64,000 nt of DNA, taken from NCBI GenBank assembly GCA_964057225.1, contig OZ059896.1:21138501-21202500 (forward strand), in the 5' to 3' direction. Positions 54,901-64,000 of this stretch are shown here, piece by piece (position 1 is the stretch's first letter; every line of letters starts with the position of its first letter). A program made the position numbers and the translations under genes. This DNA is from Auanema rhodensis. Its lineage: Eukaryota; Nematoda; Chromadorea; Rhabditida; Rhabditidae. Below the pieces are notes generated by a model, which ran no database searches, was not told the origin of the DNA, and worked only from the letters and a program-made list of their open reading frames with translations.

Positions 54901-55806
54901 GATATCTCGGTGCATTTTTAAGCTAGCGCAAATCTGATAACACAGATCGACGCAGCTTAAAAATCCGCATCGAATGCACTATACTACATTGAGAAACGCT
55001 TAATACAAAAATTAGTTATGATCGTTTGAAAAATGATGCATTAGTGTATGTTGAGTTTCCATGTACACTCAACATTGCTTCCAAAAACATTTTGACAAAA
55101 ATTTTTTCGAAAAATTTCACAATAATTTAGCAAAACGTAGATGTTTTTAGATTCCATTTTTCAAGGCAAAGACGATGGACAATGTTATTCAACGAAAAAA
55201 TTAATTCTTCAGGGTGAAAATCGAGGATATAAGTGTGAACTTATATCAGTTGATATCTCGGTGCATTTTTAAGCTAGCGCAAATCTGATAACACTGATCG
55301 ACGCAGCTTAAAAATCCGCATCGAATGCACTATACTACATTGAGAAACGCTTAATACAAAAATTAGTTATGATCATTTGAAAAATGATGCATTAGTGTAT
55401 GTTGAGTTTCCATGTACACTCAACATTGCTTCCAAAAACATTTTGACAAAAATTTTTTCGAAAAATTTCAAAATAATTTAGCAAAAAGTAGATGTTTTTA
55501 GATTCCATTTCTCAAGGCAAAGACGATGGACAATGTTATTCAACGAAAAAATCAATTCTTCAGGGTGAAAATCGAGGATATAAGTGTGAACTTATATCAG
55601 TTGATATCTCGGTGCAATTTTAAGCTAGCGCAAATCTGATAACACAGATCGACGCAACTCAAAAATCCGCATCGAATGCACTATACTACAGTGAGAAACG
55701 CTTGATACAAAAATTAGTTATGATCGTTTGAAAAATGATGCATTAGTGTATGTTGAGTTTCCATGTACACTCAACATAGCTTCCAAAAACATTTTGACAA
55801 AAATTT
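45979..55806. repeat. Array domain 10: mixed monomers with 6-mer and 3-mer blocks
   Basis: This is the most heterogeneous stretch. A 2,106-bp step links AATTATATCTTC (48,885 and 50,991), ATACATAAATT (49,041 and 51,147) and CAACTCAAAAA (about 48,287 and 50,393). A 1,053-bp step links ATTCGTCAGG (53,453 and 54,506), GAATATCGAG (about 53,464 and 54,517) and TTTCACAATAA (54,067 and 55,120). Class D copies cluster here, at about 47.78, 48.14, 50.24 and 55.51 kb. A monomer at 46,534-46,577 joins class A GCATCG to class B CTCAAT, a clear recombinant. Confidence 0.75.
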
Positions 55807-57561
55807 TTTCGAAAAATTTCAAAATAATTTAGCAAAAAGTAGATGTTTTGAGATTCCATTTTTCAAGGCAAAGACGATGGACAATGTTATTCAACGAAAA
55901 AATTAATTCTTCAGGGTGAAAATCGAGGATATAAGTGTGAACTTATATCAGTTGATATCTCGGTGCATTTTTAAGCTAGCGCAAATCTGATAACACAGAT
56001 CGACGCAGCTTAAAAATCCGGATCGAATGCACTATACTACATTGAGAAACGCTCAATACAAAAATTAGTTATGATCGTTTGAAAAATGATGCATTAGTGT
56101 ATGTTGAGTTTCCATGTACACTCAACATTGCTTCCAAAAACATTTTGACAAAAATTTTTTCGAAAAATTTCAAAATAATTTAGCAAAAAGTAGATGTTTT
56201 TAGATTTCGTTTTTCAAGGCAAAGACGATGGACAATGTTATTCAACGAAAAAATTAATTCTTCAGGGTGAAAATCGAGGATATAAGTGTGAACTTATATC
56301 AGTTGATATCTCGGTGCATTTTTAAGCTAGCGCAAATCTGATAACACAGATCGACGCAGCTTAAAAATCCGCATCGAATGCACTATACTACATTGAGAAA
56401 CGCTTGATACATAAATTAGTTATGATCGTTTGAAAAATGATGCATTAGTGTATGTTGAGTTTCCATGTACACTCAACATTGCTTCCAAAAACATTTTGAC
56501 AAAAATTTTTTCGAAAAATTTCAAAATAATTTAGCAAAAAGTAGATGTTTTTAGATTCCATTTTTCAAGGCAAAGACGATGGACAATGTTATTCAACGAA
56601 AAAATTAATTCTTCAGGGTGAAAATCGAGGATATAAGTGTGAACTTATATCAGTTGATATCTCGGTGCATTTTTAAGCTAGCGCAAATCTGATAACACAG
56701 ATCGACGCAGCTTAAAAATCCGGATCGAATGCACTATACTACATTGAGAAACGCTCAATACAAAAATTAGTTATAATCGTTTGAAAAATGATGCATTAGT
56801 GTATGTTGAGTTTCCATGTACACTCAACATTGCTTCCAAAAACATTTTGACAAAAATTTTTTCGAAAAATTTCAAAATAATTCAGCAAAAAGTAGATGTT
56901 TTTAGATTCCGTTTTTCAAGGCAAAGACGATGGACAATGTTATTCAACGAAAAAATTAATTCTTCAGGGTGAAAATCGAGGATATAAGTGTGAACTTATA
57001 TCAGTTGATATCTCGGTGCATTTTTAAGCTAGCGCAAATCTGATAACACAGATCGACGCAGCTTAAAAATCCGCATCGAATGCACTATACTACATTGAGA
57101 AACGCTTGATACATAAATTAGTTATGATCGTTTGAAAAATGATGCATTAGTGTATGTTGAGTTTCCATGTACACTCAACATTGCTTCCAAAAACATTTTG
57201 ACAAAAATTTTTTCGAAAAATTTCAAAATAATTTAGCAAAAAGTAGATGTTTTTAGATTCCATTTTTCAAGGCAAAGACGATGGACAATGTTATTCAACG
57301 AAAAAATTAATTCTTCAGGGTGAAAATCGAGGATATAAGTGTGAACTTATATCAGTTGATATCTCGGTGCATTTTTAAGCTAGCGCAAATCTGATAACAC
57401 AGATCGACGCAGCTTAAAAATCCGGATCGAATGCACTATACTACATTGAGAAACGCTCAATACAAAAATTAGTTATAATCGTTTGAAAAATGATGCATTA
57501 GTGTATGTTGAGTTTCCATGTACACTCAACATTGCTTCCAAAAACATTTTGACAAAAATTT

Positions 57562-58614
57562 TTTCGAAAAATTTCAAAATAATTTAGCAAAAAGTAGATG
57601 TTTTTAGATTCCGTTTTTCAAGGCAAAGACGATGGACAATGTTATTCAACGAAAAAATTAATTCTTCAGGGTGAAAATCGAGGATATAAGTGTGAACTTA
57701 TATCAGTTGATATCTCGGTGCATTTTTAAGCTAGCGCAAATCTGATAACACAGATCGACGCAGCTTAAAAATCCGCATCGAATGCACTATACTACATTGA
57801 GAAACGCTTGATACAAAAATTAGTTATGATCGTTTGAAAAATGATGCATTAGTGTATGTTGAGTTTCCATGTACACTCAACATTGCTTCCAAAAACATTT
57901 TGACAAAAATTTTTTCGAAAAATTTCAAAATAATTTAGCAAAAAGTAGATGTTTTTAGATTCCGTTTTTCAAGGCAAAGACGATGGACAATGTTATTCAA
58001 CGAAAAAATTAATTCTTCAGGGTGAAAATCGAGGATATAAGTGTGAACTTATATCAGTTGATATCTCGGTGCATTTTTAAGCTAGCGCAAATCTGATAAC
58101 ACAGATCGACGCAGCTTAAAAATCCGCATCGAATGCACTATACTACATTGAGAAACGCTTGATACAAAAATTAGTTATGATCGTTTGAAAAATGATGCAT
58201 TAGTGTATGTTGAGTTTCCATGTACACTCAACATTGCTTCCAAAAACATTTTGACAAAAATTTTTTCGAAAAATTTCAAAATAATTTAGCAAAAAGTAGA
58301 TGTTTTTAGATTCCGTTTTTCAAGGCAAAGACGATGGACAATGTTATTCAACGAAAAAATTAATTCTTCAGGGTGAAAATCGAGGATATAAGTGTGAACT
58401 TATATCAGTTGATATCTCGGTGCATTTTTAAGCTAGCGCAAATCTGATAACACAGATCGACGCAGCTTAAAAATCCGCATCGAATGCACTATACTACATT
58501 GAGAAACGCTTGATACAAAAATTAGTTATGATCGTTTGAAAAATGATGCATTAGTGTATGTTGAGTTTCCATGTACACTCAACATTGCTTCCAAAAACAT
58601 TTTGACAAAAATTT
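57562..58614. repeat. Three consecutive identical class A monomers
   Basis: The units starting at 57,562, 57,913 and 58,264 look identical base for base by eye, with TTCCGTTTTT, CAGATCG, GCATCG, ACATTGAG and CTTGAT. The next unit (58,615) differs, having TTCCATTTTT and GATGGTTAATG. This looks like a recent single-monomer expansion, or possibly an assembly effect. Confidence 0.7.
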
Positions 58615-60582
58615 TTTCGAAAAATTTCAAAATAATTTAGCAAAAAGTAGATGTTTTTAGATTCCATTTTTCAAGGCAAAGACGATGGTTAATGTTATTC
58701 AACGAAAAAATTAATTCTTCAGGGTGAAAATCGAGGATATAAGTGTGAACTTATATCAGTTGATATCTCGGTGCATTTTTAAGCTAGCGCAAATCTGATA
58801 ACACAGATCGACGCAGCTTAAAAATCCGGATCGAATGCACTATACTACATTGAGAAACGCTCAATACAAAAATTAGTTATGATCGTTTGAAAAATGATGC
58901 ATTAGTGTATGTTGAGTTTCCATGTACACTCAACATTGCTTCCAAAAACATTTTGACAAAAATTTTTTCGAAAAATTTCAAAATAATTTAGCAAAAAGTA
59001 GATGTTTTTAGATTCCGTTTTTCAAGGCAAAGACGATGGACAATGTTATTCAACGAAAAAATTAATTCTTCAGGGTGAAAATCGAGGATATAAGTGTGAA
59101 CTTATATCAGTTGATATCTCGGTGCATTTTTAAGCTAGCGCAAATCTGATAACACAGATCGACGCAGCTTAAAAATCCGCATCGAATGCACTATACTACA
59201 TTGAGAAACGCTTAATACAAAAATTAGTTATGATCGTTTGAAAAATGATGCATTAGTGTATGTTGAGTTTCCATGTACACTCAACATTGCTTCCAAAAAC
59301 ATTTTGACAAAAATTTTTTCGAAAAATTTCAAAATAATTTAGCAAAACGTAGATGTTTTTAGATTCCATTTTTCAAGGCAAAGACGATGGACAATGTTAT
59401 TCAACGAAAAAATTAATTCTTCAGGGTGAAAATCGAGGATATAAGTGTGAACTTATATCAGTTGATATCTCGGTGCATTTTTAAGCTAGCGCAAATCTGA
59501 TAACACTGATCGACGCAGCTTAAAAATCCGCATCGAATGCACTATACTACATTGAGAAACGCTTAATACAAAAATTAGTTATGATCGTTTGAAAAATGAT
59601 GCATTAGTGTATGTTGAGTTTCCATGTACACTCAACATTGCTTCCAAAAACATTTTGACAAAAATTTTTTCGAAAAATTTCAAAATAATTTAGCAAAAAG
59701 TAGATGTTTTTAGATTCCATTTCTCAAGGCAAAGACGATGGACAATGTTATTCAACGAAAAAATTAATTCTTCAGGGTGAAAATCGAGGATATAAGTGTG
59801 AACTTATATCAGTTGATATCTCGGTGCAATTTTAAGCTAGCGCAAATCTGATAACACAGATCGACGCAGCTTAAAAATCCGCATCGAATGCACTATACTA
59901 CATTGAGAAACGCTTGATACATAAATTAGTTATGATCGTTTGAAAAATGATGCATTAGTGTATGTTGAGTTTCCATGTACACTCAACATTGCTTCCAAAA
60001 ACATTTTGACAAAAATTTTTTCGAAAAATTTCAAAATAATTTAGCAAAAAGTAGATGTTTTTAGATTCCATTTTTCAAGGCAAAGACGATGGACAATGTT
60101 ATTCAACGAAAAAATTAATTCTTCAGGGTGAAAATCGAGGATATAAGTGTGAACTTATATCAGTTGATATCTCGGTGCATTTTTAAGCTAGCGCAAATCT
60201 GATAACACAGATCGACGCAGCTTAAAAATCCGGATCGAATGCACTATACTACATTGAGAAACGCTCAATACAAAAATTAGTTATAATCGTTTGAAAAATG
60301 ATGCATTAGTGTATGTTGAGTTTCCATGTACACTCAACATTGCTTCCAAAAACATTTTGACAAAAATTTTTTCGAAAAATTTCAAAATAATTTAGCAAAA
60401 AGTAGATGTTTTTAGATTCCGTTTTTCAAGGCAAAGACGATGGACAATGTTATTCAACGAAAAAATTAATTCTTCAGGGTGAAAATCGAGGATATAAGTG
60501 TGAACTTATATCAGTTGATATCTCGGTGCATTTTTAAGCTAGCGCAAATCTGATAACACAGATCGACGCAGCTTAAAAATCC

Positions 60583-60593
60583 GCATCGAATGC
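60583..60593. repeat. Short GCAT-CGA-ATGC dyad in class A, C, D and E monomers
   Basis: Four-base arms GCAT and ATGC around CGA lie at unit positions 214-224. Class B copies read GGATCGAATGC and lose one pair, so this site is a class marker as well as a small dyad. The copy shown is a class A monomer. Confidence 0.45.
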
Positions 60594-60718
60594 ACTATAC
60601 TACATTGAGAAACGCTTGATACAAAAATTAGTTATGATCGTTTGAAAAATGATGCATTAGTGTATGTTGAGTTTCCATGTACACTCAACATTGCTTCCAA
60701 AAACATTTTGACAAAAAT

Positions 60719-60730
60719 TTTTTCGAAAAA
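60719..60730. repeat. T5-CG-A5 palindrome in an A/T-rich tract at the monomer junction
   Basis: TTTTTCGAAAAA is its own reverse complement and sits in a longer A/T tract running from CAAAAAT to AAAAATTTC. It recurs at every 351 bp. It is lost where CG became CA (copies at 1,409 and 3,515), TG (29,836; 30,889; 38,260) or where one base is deleted (about 5,971). In several copies in the first 5.7 kb the upstream tract reads GACAAAATTTT instead of GACAAAAATTT. Runs of A and T spaced like this commonly bend DNA; that is inference here. Confidence 0.7.
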
Positions 60731-60841
60731 TTTCAAAATAATTTAGCAAAAAGTAGATGTTTTTAGATTCCATTTTTCAAGGCAAAGACGATGGACAATG
60801 TTATTCAACGAAAAAATTAATTCTTCAGGGTGAAAATCGAG

Positions 60842-60863
60842 GATATAAGTGTGAACTTATATC
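60842..60863. repeat. Perfect 9-bp inverted repeat with GTGA loop (one per monomer)
   Basis: The arms GATATAAGT and ACTTATATC flank the four bases GTGA, at unit positions 122-143, and the element recurs in every copy. As RNA this would be a nine-pair stem closed by a GNRA-type tetraloop; as DNA it could extrude a small cruciform. Loop variants are GTAA (copies at 482-485, 1184-1187 and 3290-3293), which is still GNRA, and TTGA once (1535-1538), which is not. I noticed only two changes in the stem among 182 copies, at 21,549 and 25,408. That a structure actually forms is inference. Confidence 0.8.
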
Positions 60864-60885
60864 AGTTGATATCTCGGTGCATTTT

Positions 60886-60926
60886 TAAGCTAGCGCAAAT
60901 CTGATAACACAGATCGACGCAGCTTA
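60886..60926. repeat. Imperfect 41-nt hairpin, TAAGCT...AGCTTA (one per monomer)
   Basis: Unit positions 166-206 can fold as TAAGCT with AGCTTA, then GCG with CGC after a one-base bulge, then ATCTG with CAGAT across a CAA/CGA internal loop, and a terminal loop ATAACA. Unlike the other two hairpins, this one varies between classes. Class C copies have CTGAT in place of CAGAT, which breaks the upper stem. Early class B copies have AGCATA in place of AGCTTA, which breaks one basal pair. Copies at the left end with TTTTCAAGCT lose the outermost pair. It is therefore a weaker candidate for a conserved structure. Confidence 0.5.
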
Positions 60927-61014
60927 AAAATCCGGATCGAATGCACTATACTACATTGAGAAACTCTCAATACAAAAATTAGTTATAATCGTTTGAAAAA
61001 TGATGCATTAGTGT

Positions 61015-61042
61015 ATGTTGAGTTTCCATGTACACTCAACAT
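61015..61042. repeat. 9-bp inverted repeat with 10-nt loop (one per monomer)
   Basis: The arms ATGTTGAGT and ACTCAACAT enclose the loop TTCCATGTAC, at unit positions 295-322, inside the most conserved part of the monomer. The most frequent change, A to T in CATGTTCACTC (24,879; 26,985; 28,740; 29,793; 30,846; 37,164; 38,217), falls in the loop. A C-to-T change at unit position 320 (17,165; 18,218; 21,026) leaves a G·U pair if transcribed. Two single copies break the stem, at 22,056 and 39,958. It may be a protein-binding dyad or a cruciform site; no function is shown. Confidence 0.75.
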
Positions 61043-61322
61043 TGCTTCCAAAAACATTTTGACAAAAATTTTTTCGAAAAATTTCAAAATAATTTAGCAA
61101 AAAGTAGATGTTTTTAGATTCCGTTTTTCAAGGCAAAGACGATGGACAATGTTATTCAACGAAAAAATTAATTCTTCAGGGTGAAAATCGAGGATATAAG
61201 TGTGAACTTATATCAGTTGATATCTCGGTGCATTTTTAAGCTAGCGCAAATCTGATAACACAGATCGACGCAGCTTAAAAATCCGCATCGAATGCACTAT
61301 ACTACATTGAGAAACGCTTGAT

Positions 61323-61416
61323 ACAAAAATTAGTTATGATCGTTTGAAAAATGATGCATTAGTGTATGTTGAGTTTCCATGTACACTCAACATTGCTTCC
61401 AAAAACATTTTGACAA
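61323..61416 (+). repeat. Near-invariant block of the monomer
   Basis: Unit positions of about 252-345, from ACAAAAATTAGTT through GATGCATTAG and the 9-bp dyad to CATTTTGAC, hardly change across 182 copies. The exceptions I noticed are few and mostly shared by descent, such as ATAAATTAG (49,041; 51,147; 52,200; 56,412; 57,114; 59,922; 63,432), AAGAATTAG (42,725; 45,884), TTATAATCG (56,775; 57,477; 60,285; 60,987; 62,391), and single-copy changes at 55,375 (GATCATTTG) and 55,778. The contrast with the variable sites at unit positions 33-57 and 161-250 is clear by eye but has not been counted formally. Confidence 0.65.
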
Positions 61417-63879
61417 AAATTTTTTCGAAAAATTTCAAAATAATTTAGCAAAAAGTAGATGTTTTTAGATTCCATTTTTCAAGGCAAAGACGATGGACAA
61501 TGTTATTCAACGAAAAAATTAATTCTTCAGGGTGAAAATCGAGGATATAAGTGTGAACTTATATCAGTTGATATCTCGGTGCATTTTTAAGCTAGCGCAA
61601 ATCTGATAACACAGATCGACGCAGCTTAAAAATCCGGATCGAATGCACTATACTACATTGAGAAACGCTCAATACAAAAATTAGTTATGATCGTTTGAAA
61701 AATGATGCATTAGTGTATGTTGAGTTTCCATGTACACTCAACATTGCTTCCAAAAACATTTTGACAAAAATTTTTTCGAAAAATTTCAAAATAATTTAGC
61801 AAAAAGTAGATGTTTTTAGATTCCGTTTTTCAAGGCAAAGACGATGGACAATGTTATTCAACGAAAAAATTAATTCTTCAGGGTGAAAATCGAGGATATA
61901 AGTGTGAACTTATATCAGTTGATATCTCGGTGCATTTTTAAGCTAGCGCAAATCTGATAACACAGATCGACGCAGCTTAAAAATCCGCATCGAATGCACT
62001 ATACTACATTGAGAAACGCTTGATACAAAAATTAGTTATGATCGTTTGAAAAATGATGCATTAGTGTATGTTGAGTTTCCATGTACACTCAACATTGCTT
62101 CCAAAAACATTTTGACAAAAATTTTTTCGAAAAATTTCAAAATAATTTAGCAAAAAGTAGATGTTTTTAGATTCCATTTTTCAAGGCAAAGACGATGGAC
62201 AATGTTATTCAACGAAAAAATTAATTCTTCAGGGTGAAAATCGAGGATATAAGTGTGAACTTATATCAGTTGATATCTCGGTGCATTTTTAAGCTAGCGC
62301 AAATCTGATAACACAGATCGACGCAGCTTAAAAATCCGGATCGAATGCACTATACTACATTGAGAAACTCTCAATACAAAAATTAGTTATAATCGTTTGA
62401 AAAATGATGCATTAGTGTATGTTGAGTTTCCATGTACACTCAACATTGCTTCCAAAAACATTTTGACAAAAATTTTTTCGAAAAATTTCAAAATAATTTA
62501 GCAAAAAGTAGATGTTTTTAGATTCCGTTTTTCAAGGCAAAGACGATGGACAATGTTATTCAACGAAAAAATTAATTCTTCAGGGTGAAAATCGAGGATA
62601 TAAGTGTGAACTTATATCAGTTGATATCTCGGTGCATTTTTAAGCTAGCGCAAATCTGATAACACAGATCGACGCAGCTTAAAAATCCGCATCGAATGCA
62701 CTATACTACATTGAGAAACGCTTGATACAAAAATTAGTTATGATCGTTTGAAAAATGATGCATTAGTGTATGTTGAGTTTCCATGTACACTCAACATTGC
62801 TTCCAAAAACATTTTGACAAAAATTTTTTCGAAAAATTTCAAAATAATTTAGCAAAAAGTAGATGTTTTTAGATTCCATTTTTCAAGGCAAAGACGATGG
62901 ACAATGTTATTCAACGAAAAAATTAATTCTTCAGGGTGAAAATCGAGGATATAAGTGTGAACTTATATCAGTTGATATCTCGGTGCATTTTTAAGCTAGC
63001 GCAAATCTGATAACACAGATCGACGCAGCTTAAAAATCCGGATCGAATGCACTATACTACATTGAGAAACGCTCAATACAAAAATTAGTTATGATCGTTT
63101 GAAAAATGATGCATTAGTGTATGTTGAGTTTCCATGTACACTCAACATTGCTTCCAAAAACATTTTGACAAAAATTTTTTCGAAAAATTTCAAAATAATT
63201 TAGCAAAAAGTAGATGTTTTTAGATTCCGTTTTTCAAGGCAAAGACGATGGACAATGTTATTCAACGAAAAAATTAATTCTTCAGGGTGAAAATCGAGGA
63301 TATAAGTGTGAACTTATATCAGTTGATATCTCGGTGCATTTTTAAGCTAGCGCAAATCTGATAACACAGATCGACGCAGCTTAAAAATCCGCATCGAATG
63401 CACTATACTACATTGAGAAACGCTTGATACATAAATTAGTTATGATCGTTTGAAAAATGATGCATTAGTGTATGTTGAGTTTCCATGTACACTCAACATT
63501 GCTTCCAAAAACATTTTGACAAAAATTTTTTCGAAAAATTTCAAAATAATTTAGCAAAAAGTAGATGTTTTTAGATTCCATTTTTCAAGGCAAAGACGAT
63601 GGACAATGTTATTCAACGAAAAAATTAATTCTTCAGGGTGAAAATCGAGGATATAAGTGTGAACTTATATCAGTTGATATCTCGGTGCATTTTTAAGCTA
63701 GCGCAAATCTGATAACACTGATCGACGCAGCTTAAAAATCCGCATCGAATGCACTATACCACATTGAGAAACGCTTAATACAAAAATTAGTTATGATCGT
63801 TTGAAAAATGATGCATTAGTGTATGTTGAGTTTCCATGTACACTCAACATTGCTTCCAAAAACATTTTGACAAAAATTT

Positions 63880-64000
63880 TTTCGAAAAATTTCAGAATAA
63901 TTTAGCAAAAAGTAGATGTTTTTAGATTCCATTTTTCAAGGCAAAGACGATGGACAATGTTATTCAACAAAAAAATTAATTCTTCAGGGTGAAAATCGAG
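63880..64000. repeat. Partial satellite monomer at the right edge
   Basis: The first 121 bases of a unit are cut by the window end. It carries CAACAAAAAAATT instead of CAACGAAAAAATT and has TTTCAGAATAA. The array clearly continues beyond the window. Confidence 0.95.

Larger units (their letters stand above)
60721..61071 (+). repeat. Representative satellite monomer (351 bp)
   Basis: This copy is used as the coordinate frame for the sites inside the unit; phase is arbitrary, starting at TTTCGAAAAA. In order it holds the A/T palindrome across the junction (unit positions 350-351 and 1-10), a variable GCAAAAAGTAG site (25-35), a variable TTCCATTTTTCAAGG site (48-62), the GTGA-loop hairpin (122-143), a GATATC site (148-153), a GCTAGC site (169-174), the long imperfect hairpin (166-206), the class-defining segment (190-250), the near-invariant block (about 252-345), and within it the second 9-bp hairpin (295-322). 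This copy is class B (GGATCG, CTCAAT) and carries the private change CTCTC for CGCTC. The length is a multiple of three, yet all six frames contain stops. Confidence 0.95.
55807..63879. repeat. Array domain 11: A/B dimer higher-order repeat (702 bp)
   Basis: Copies alternate between TTCCATTTTT with GGATCG and CTCAAT (class B) and TTCCGTTTTT with GCATCG and CTTGAT (class A) for most of 55.9-63.5 kb. TTATAATCG at 56,775/57,477 and at 60,285/60,987 shows the 702-bp step, and the two pairs are 3,510 bp apart. AAACTCTC (60,965 and 62,369) shows a 1,404-bp step. The alternation is broken by three class A copies in a row at 57,562-58,614 and by class C and D-like copies at about 59.2-59.9 kb. Class C features return at about 63.7 kb. 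Confidence 0.82.
1..64000. repeat. Tandem satellite DNA array, 351-bp unit, about 182.3 copies
   Basis: The TTTCG landmark recurs every 351 bases from base 4 (its C) to base 63,883, always in the same orientation. I checked the register at the start, at copies 17-18, 30, 40, 100, 150 and at the end, and read every line for foreign sequence. None was seen: no transposon, no spacer, no inversion and no unique DNA. That gives 182 complete units (bases 1-63,879) and a 121-bp partial one. G+C is 111 of 351 in a typical copy. Such arrays are a hallmark of eukaryotic heterochromatin. Placement at a centromere, pericentromere or sex chromosome is inference, because no flank is visible. The family is not one I recognise. 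Confidence 0.98.

Noticed and set aside
56781-56972. 63-codon open reading frame as a gene
   Set aside because: It starts at TTG, lies wholly inside satellite monomers, and exists only because the usual TAG is CAG in this one copy (56,883). No domain or signal is recognisable in the translation.
1-64000. CRISPR array
   Set aside because: The repeats are 351 bp and abut directly with no unique spacers, and there are no cas genes.
1-64000. Transposon or retroelement, including MITE tandem arrays
   Set aside because: No terminal inverted or long terminal repeats, target-site duplications or coding remnants are seen. The unit joins itself head to tail without boundaries.
1-64000. Telomeric repeats, tRNA, rRNA or other RNA genes
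   Set aside because: No short G-rich telomere motif, no tRNA box A/B pair with a cloverleaf and no rRNA-like segment was seen in the unit.
1-64000. Wholly artificial tandem expansion by the assembler
   Set aside because: Independent private variants grouped by distance, mosaic copies and regional classes argue for a real array. Local copy number, as at 57.6-58.6 kb, could still be wrong and needs reads.

Overview
The whole 64 kb window is one uninterrupted tandem satellite DNA array. A 351-bp, AT-rich unit (about 32% G+C, counted on a typical copy) is repeated head to tail in one orientation. There are 182 complete copies plus a 121-bp partial copy at the right end, in the phase starting at base 1. 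I found no gene, RNA gene, mobile element or unique sequence, and neither edge of the array lies in the window. The left edge starts inside the array and the right edge stops inside it.

An array of this size with long monomers points to eukaryotic heterochromatin, for example pericentromeric, centromeric or sex-chromosomal DNA. The base composition and monomer length would fit an insect or other arthropod, but I do not recognise the family, and the species cannot be read from the sequence.

Copies typically differ by a few substitutions (about 9 of 351 between the first two; none that I can see between some neighbours). Length is almost perfectly fixed: I found only three 1-bp deletions, two of which are the same event carried in a duplicated block. 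Each monomer holds several inverted repeats. They are a 9-bp hairpin with a GTGA loop, a 9-bp hairpin with a 10-nt loop, a longer imperfect hairpin ending in TAAGCT/AGCTTA, a short GCAT/ATGC dyad, and a T5-CG-A5 palindrome. About 95 bp at the 3' part of the monomer is nearly invariant, while differences concentrate at a few sites elsewhere.

Those variable sites define monomer classes. Class A has GCATCG with CTTGAT. Class B has GGATCG with CTCAAT. Class C has CACTGATCG with CTTAAT. Class D has TTTCTCAAGG, GTGCAATTTT, AACTC/AGCTC and ACAGTGAG. Class E has GGAGCATT with CAGATTGACG. Rare private variants recur at exact multiples of 351 bp and show how the array grew: 6-mer and 2-mer steps at 1-6 kb, 3-mer at 6-9 kb, 9-mer at 9.4-15 kb, 3-mer and 10-mer at 15.4-21 kb, 7-mer at 22.5-26.7 kb, 5-mer then 3-mer at 26-31 kb, 6-mer at 32-36 kb, a long-range 21/24-mer copy at 36.6-41.3 kb, 9-mer at 41-46 kb, a 6-mer and a 3-mer block at 48-55 kb, and an A/B dimer at 55.8-63.6 kb. 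The window is best read as a record of repeated unequal exchange and conversion within a satellite, not as a set of genes.
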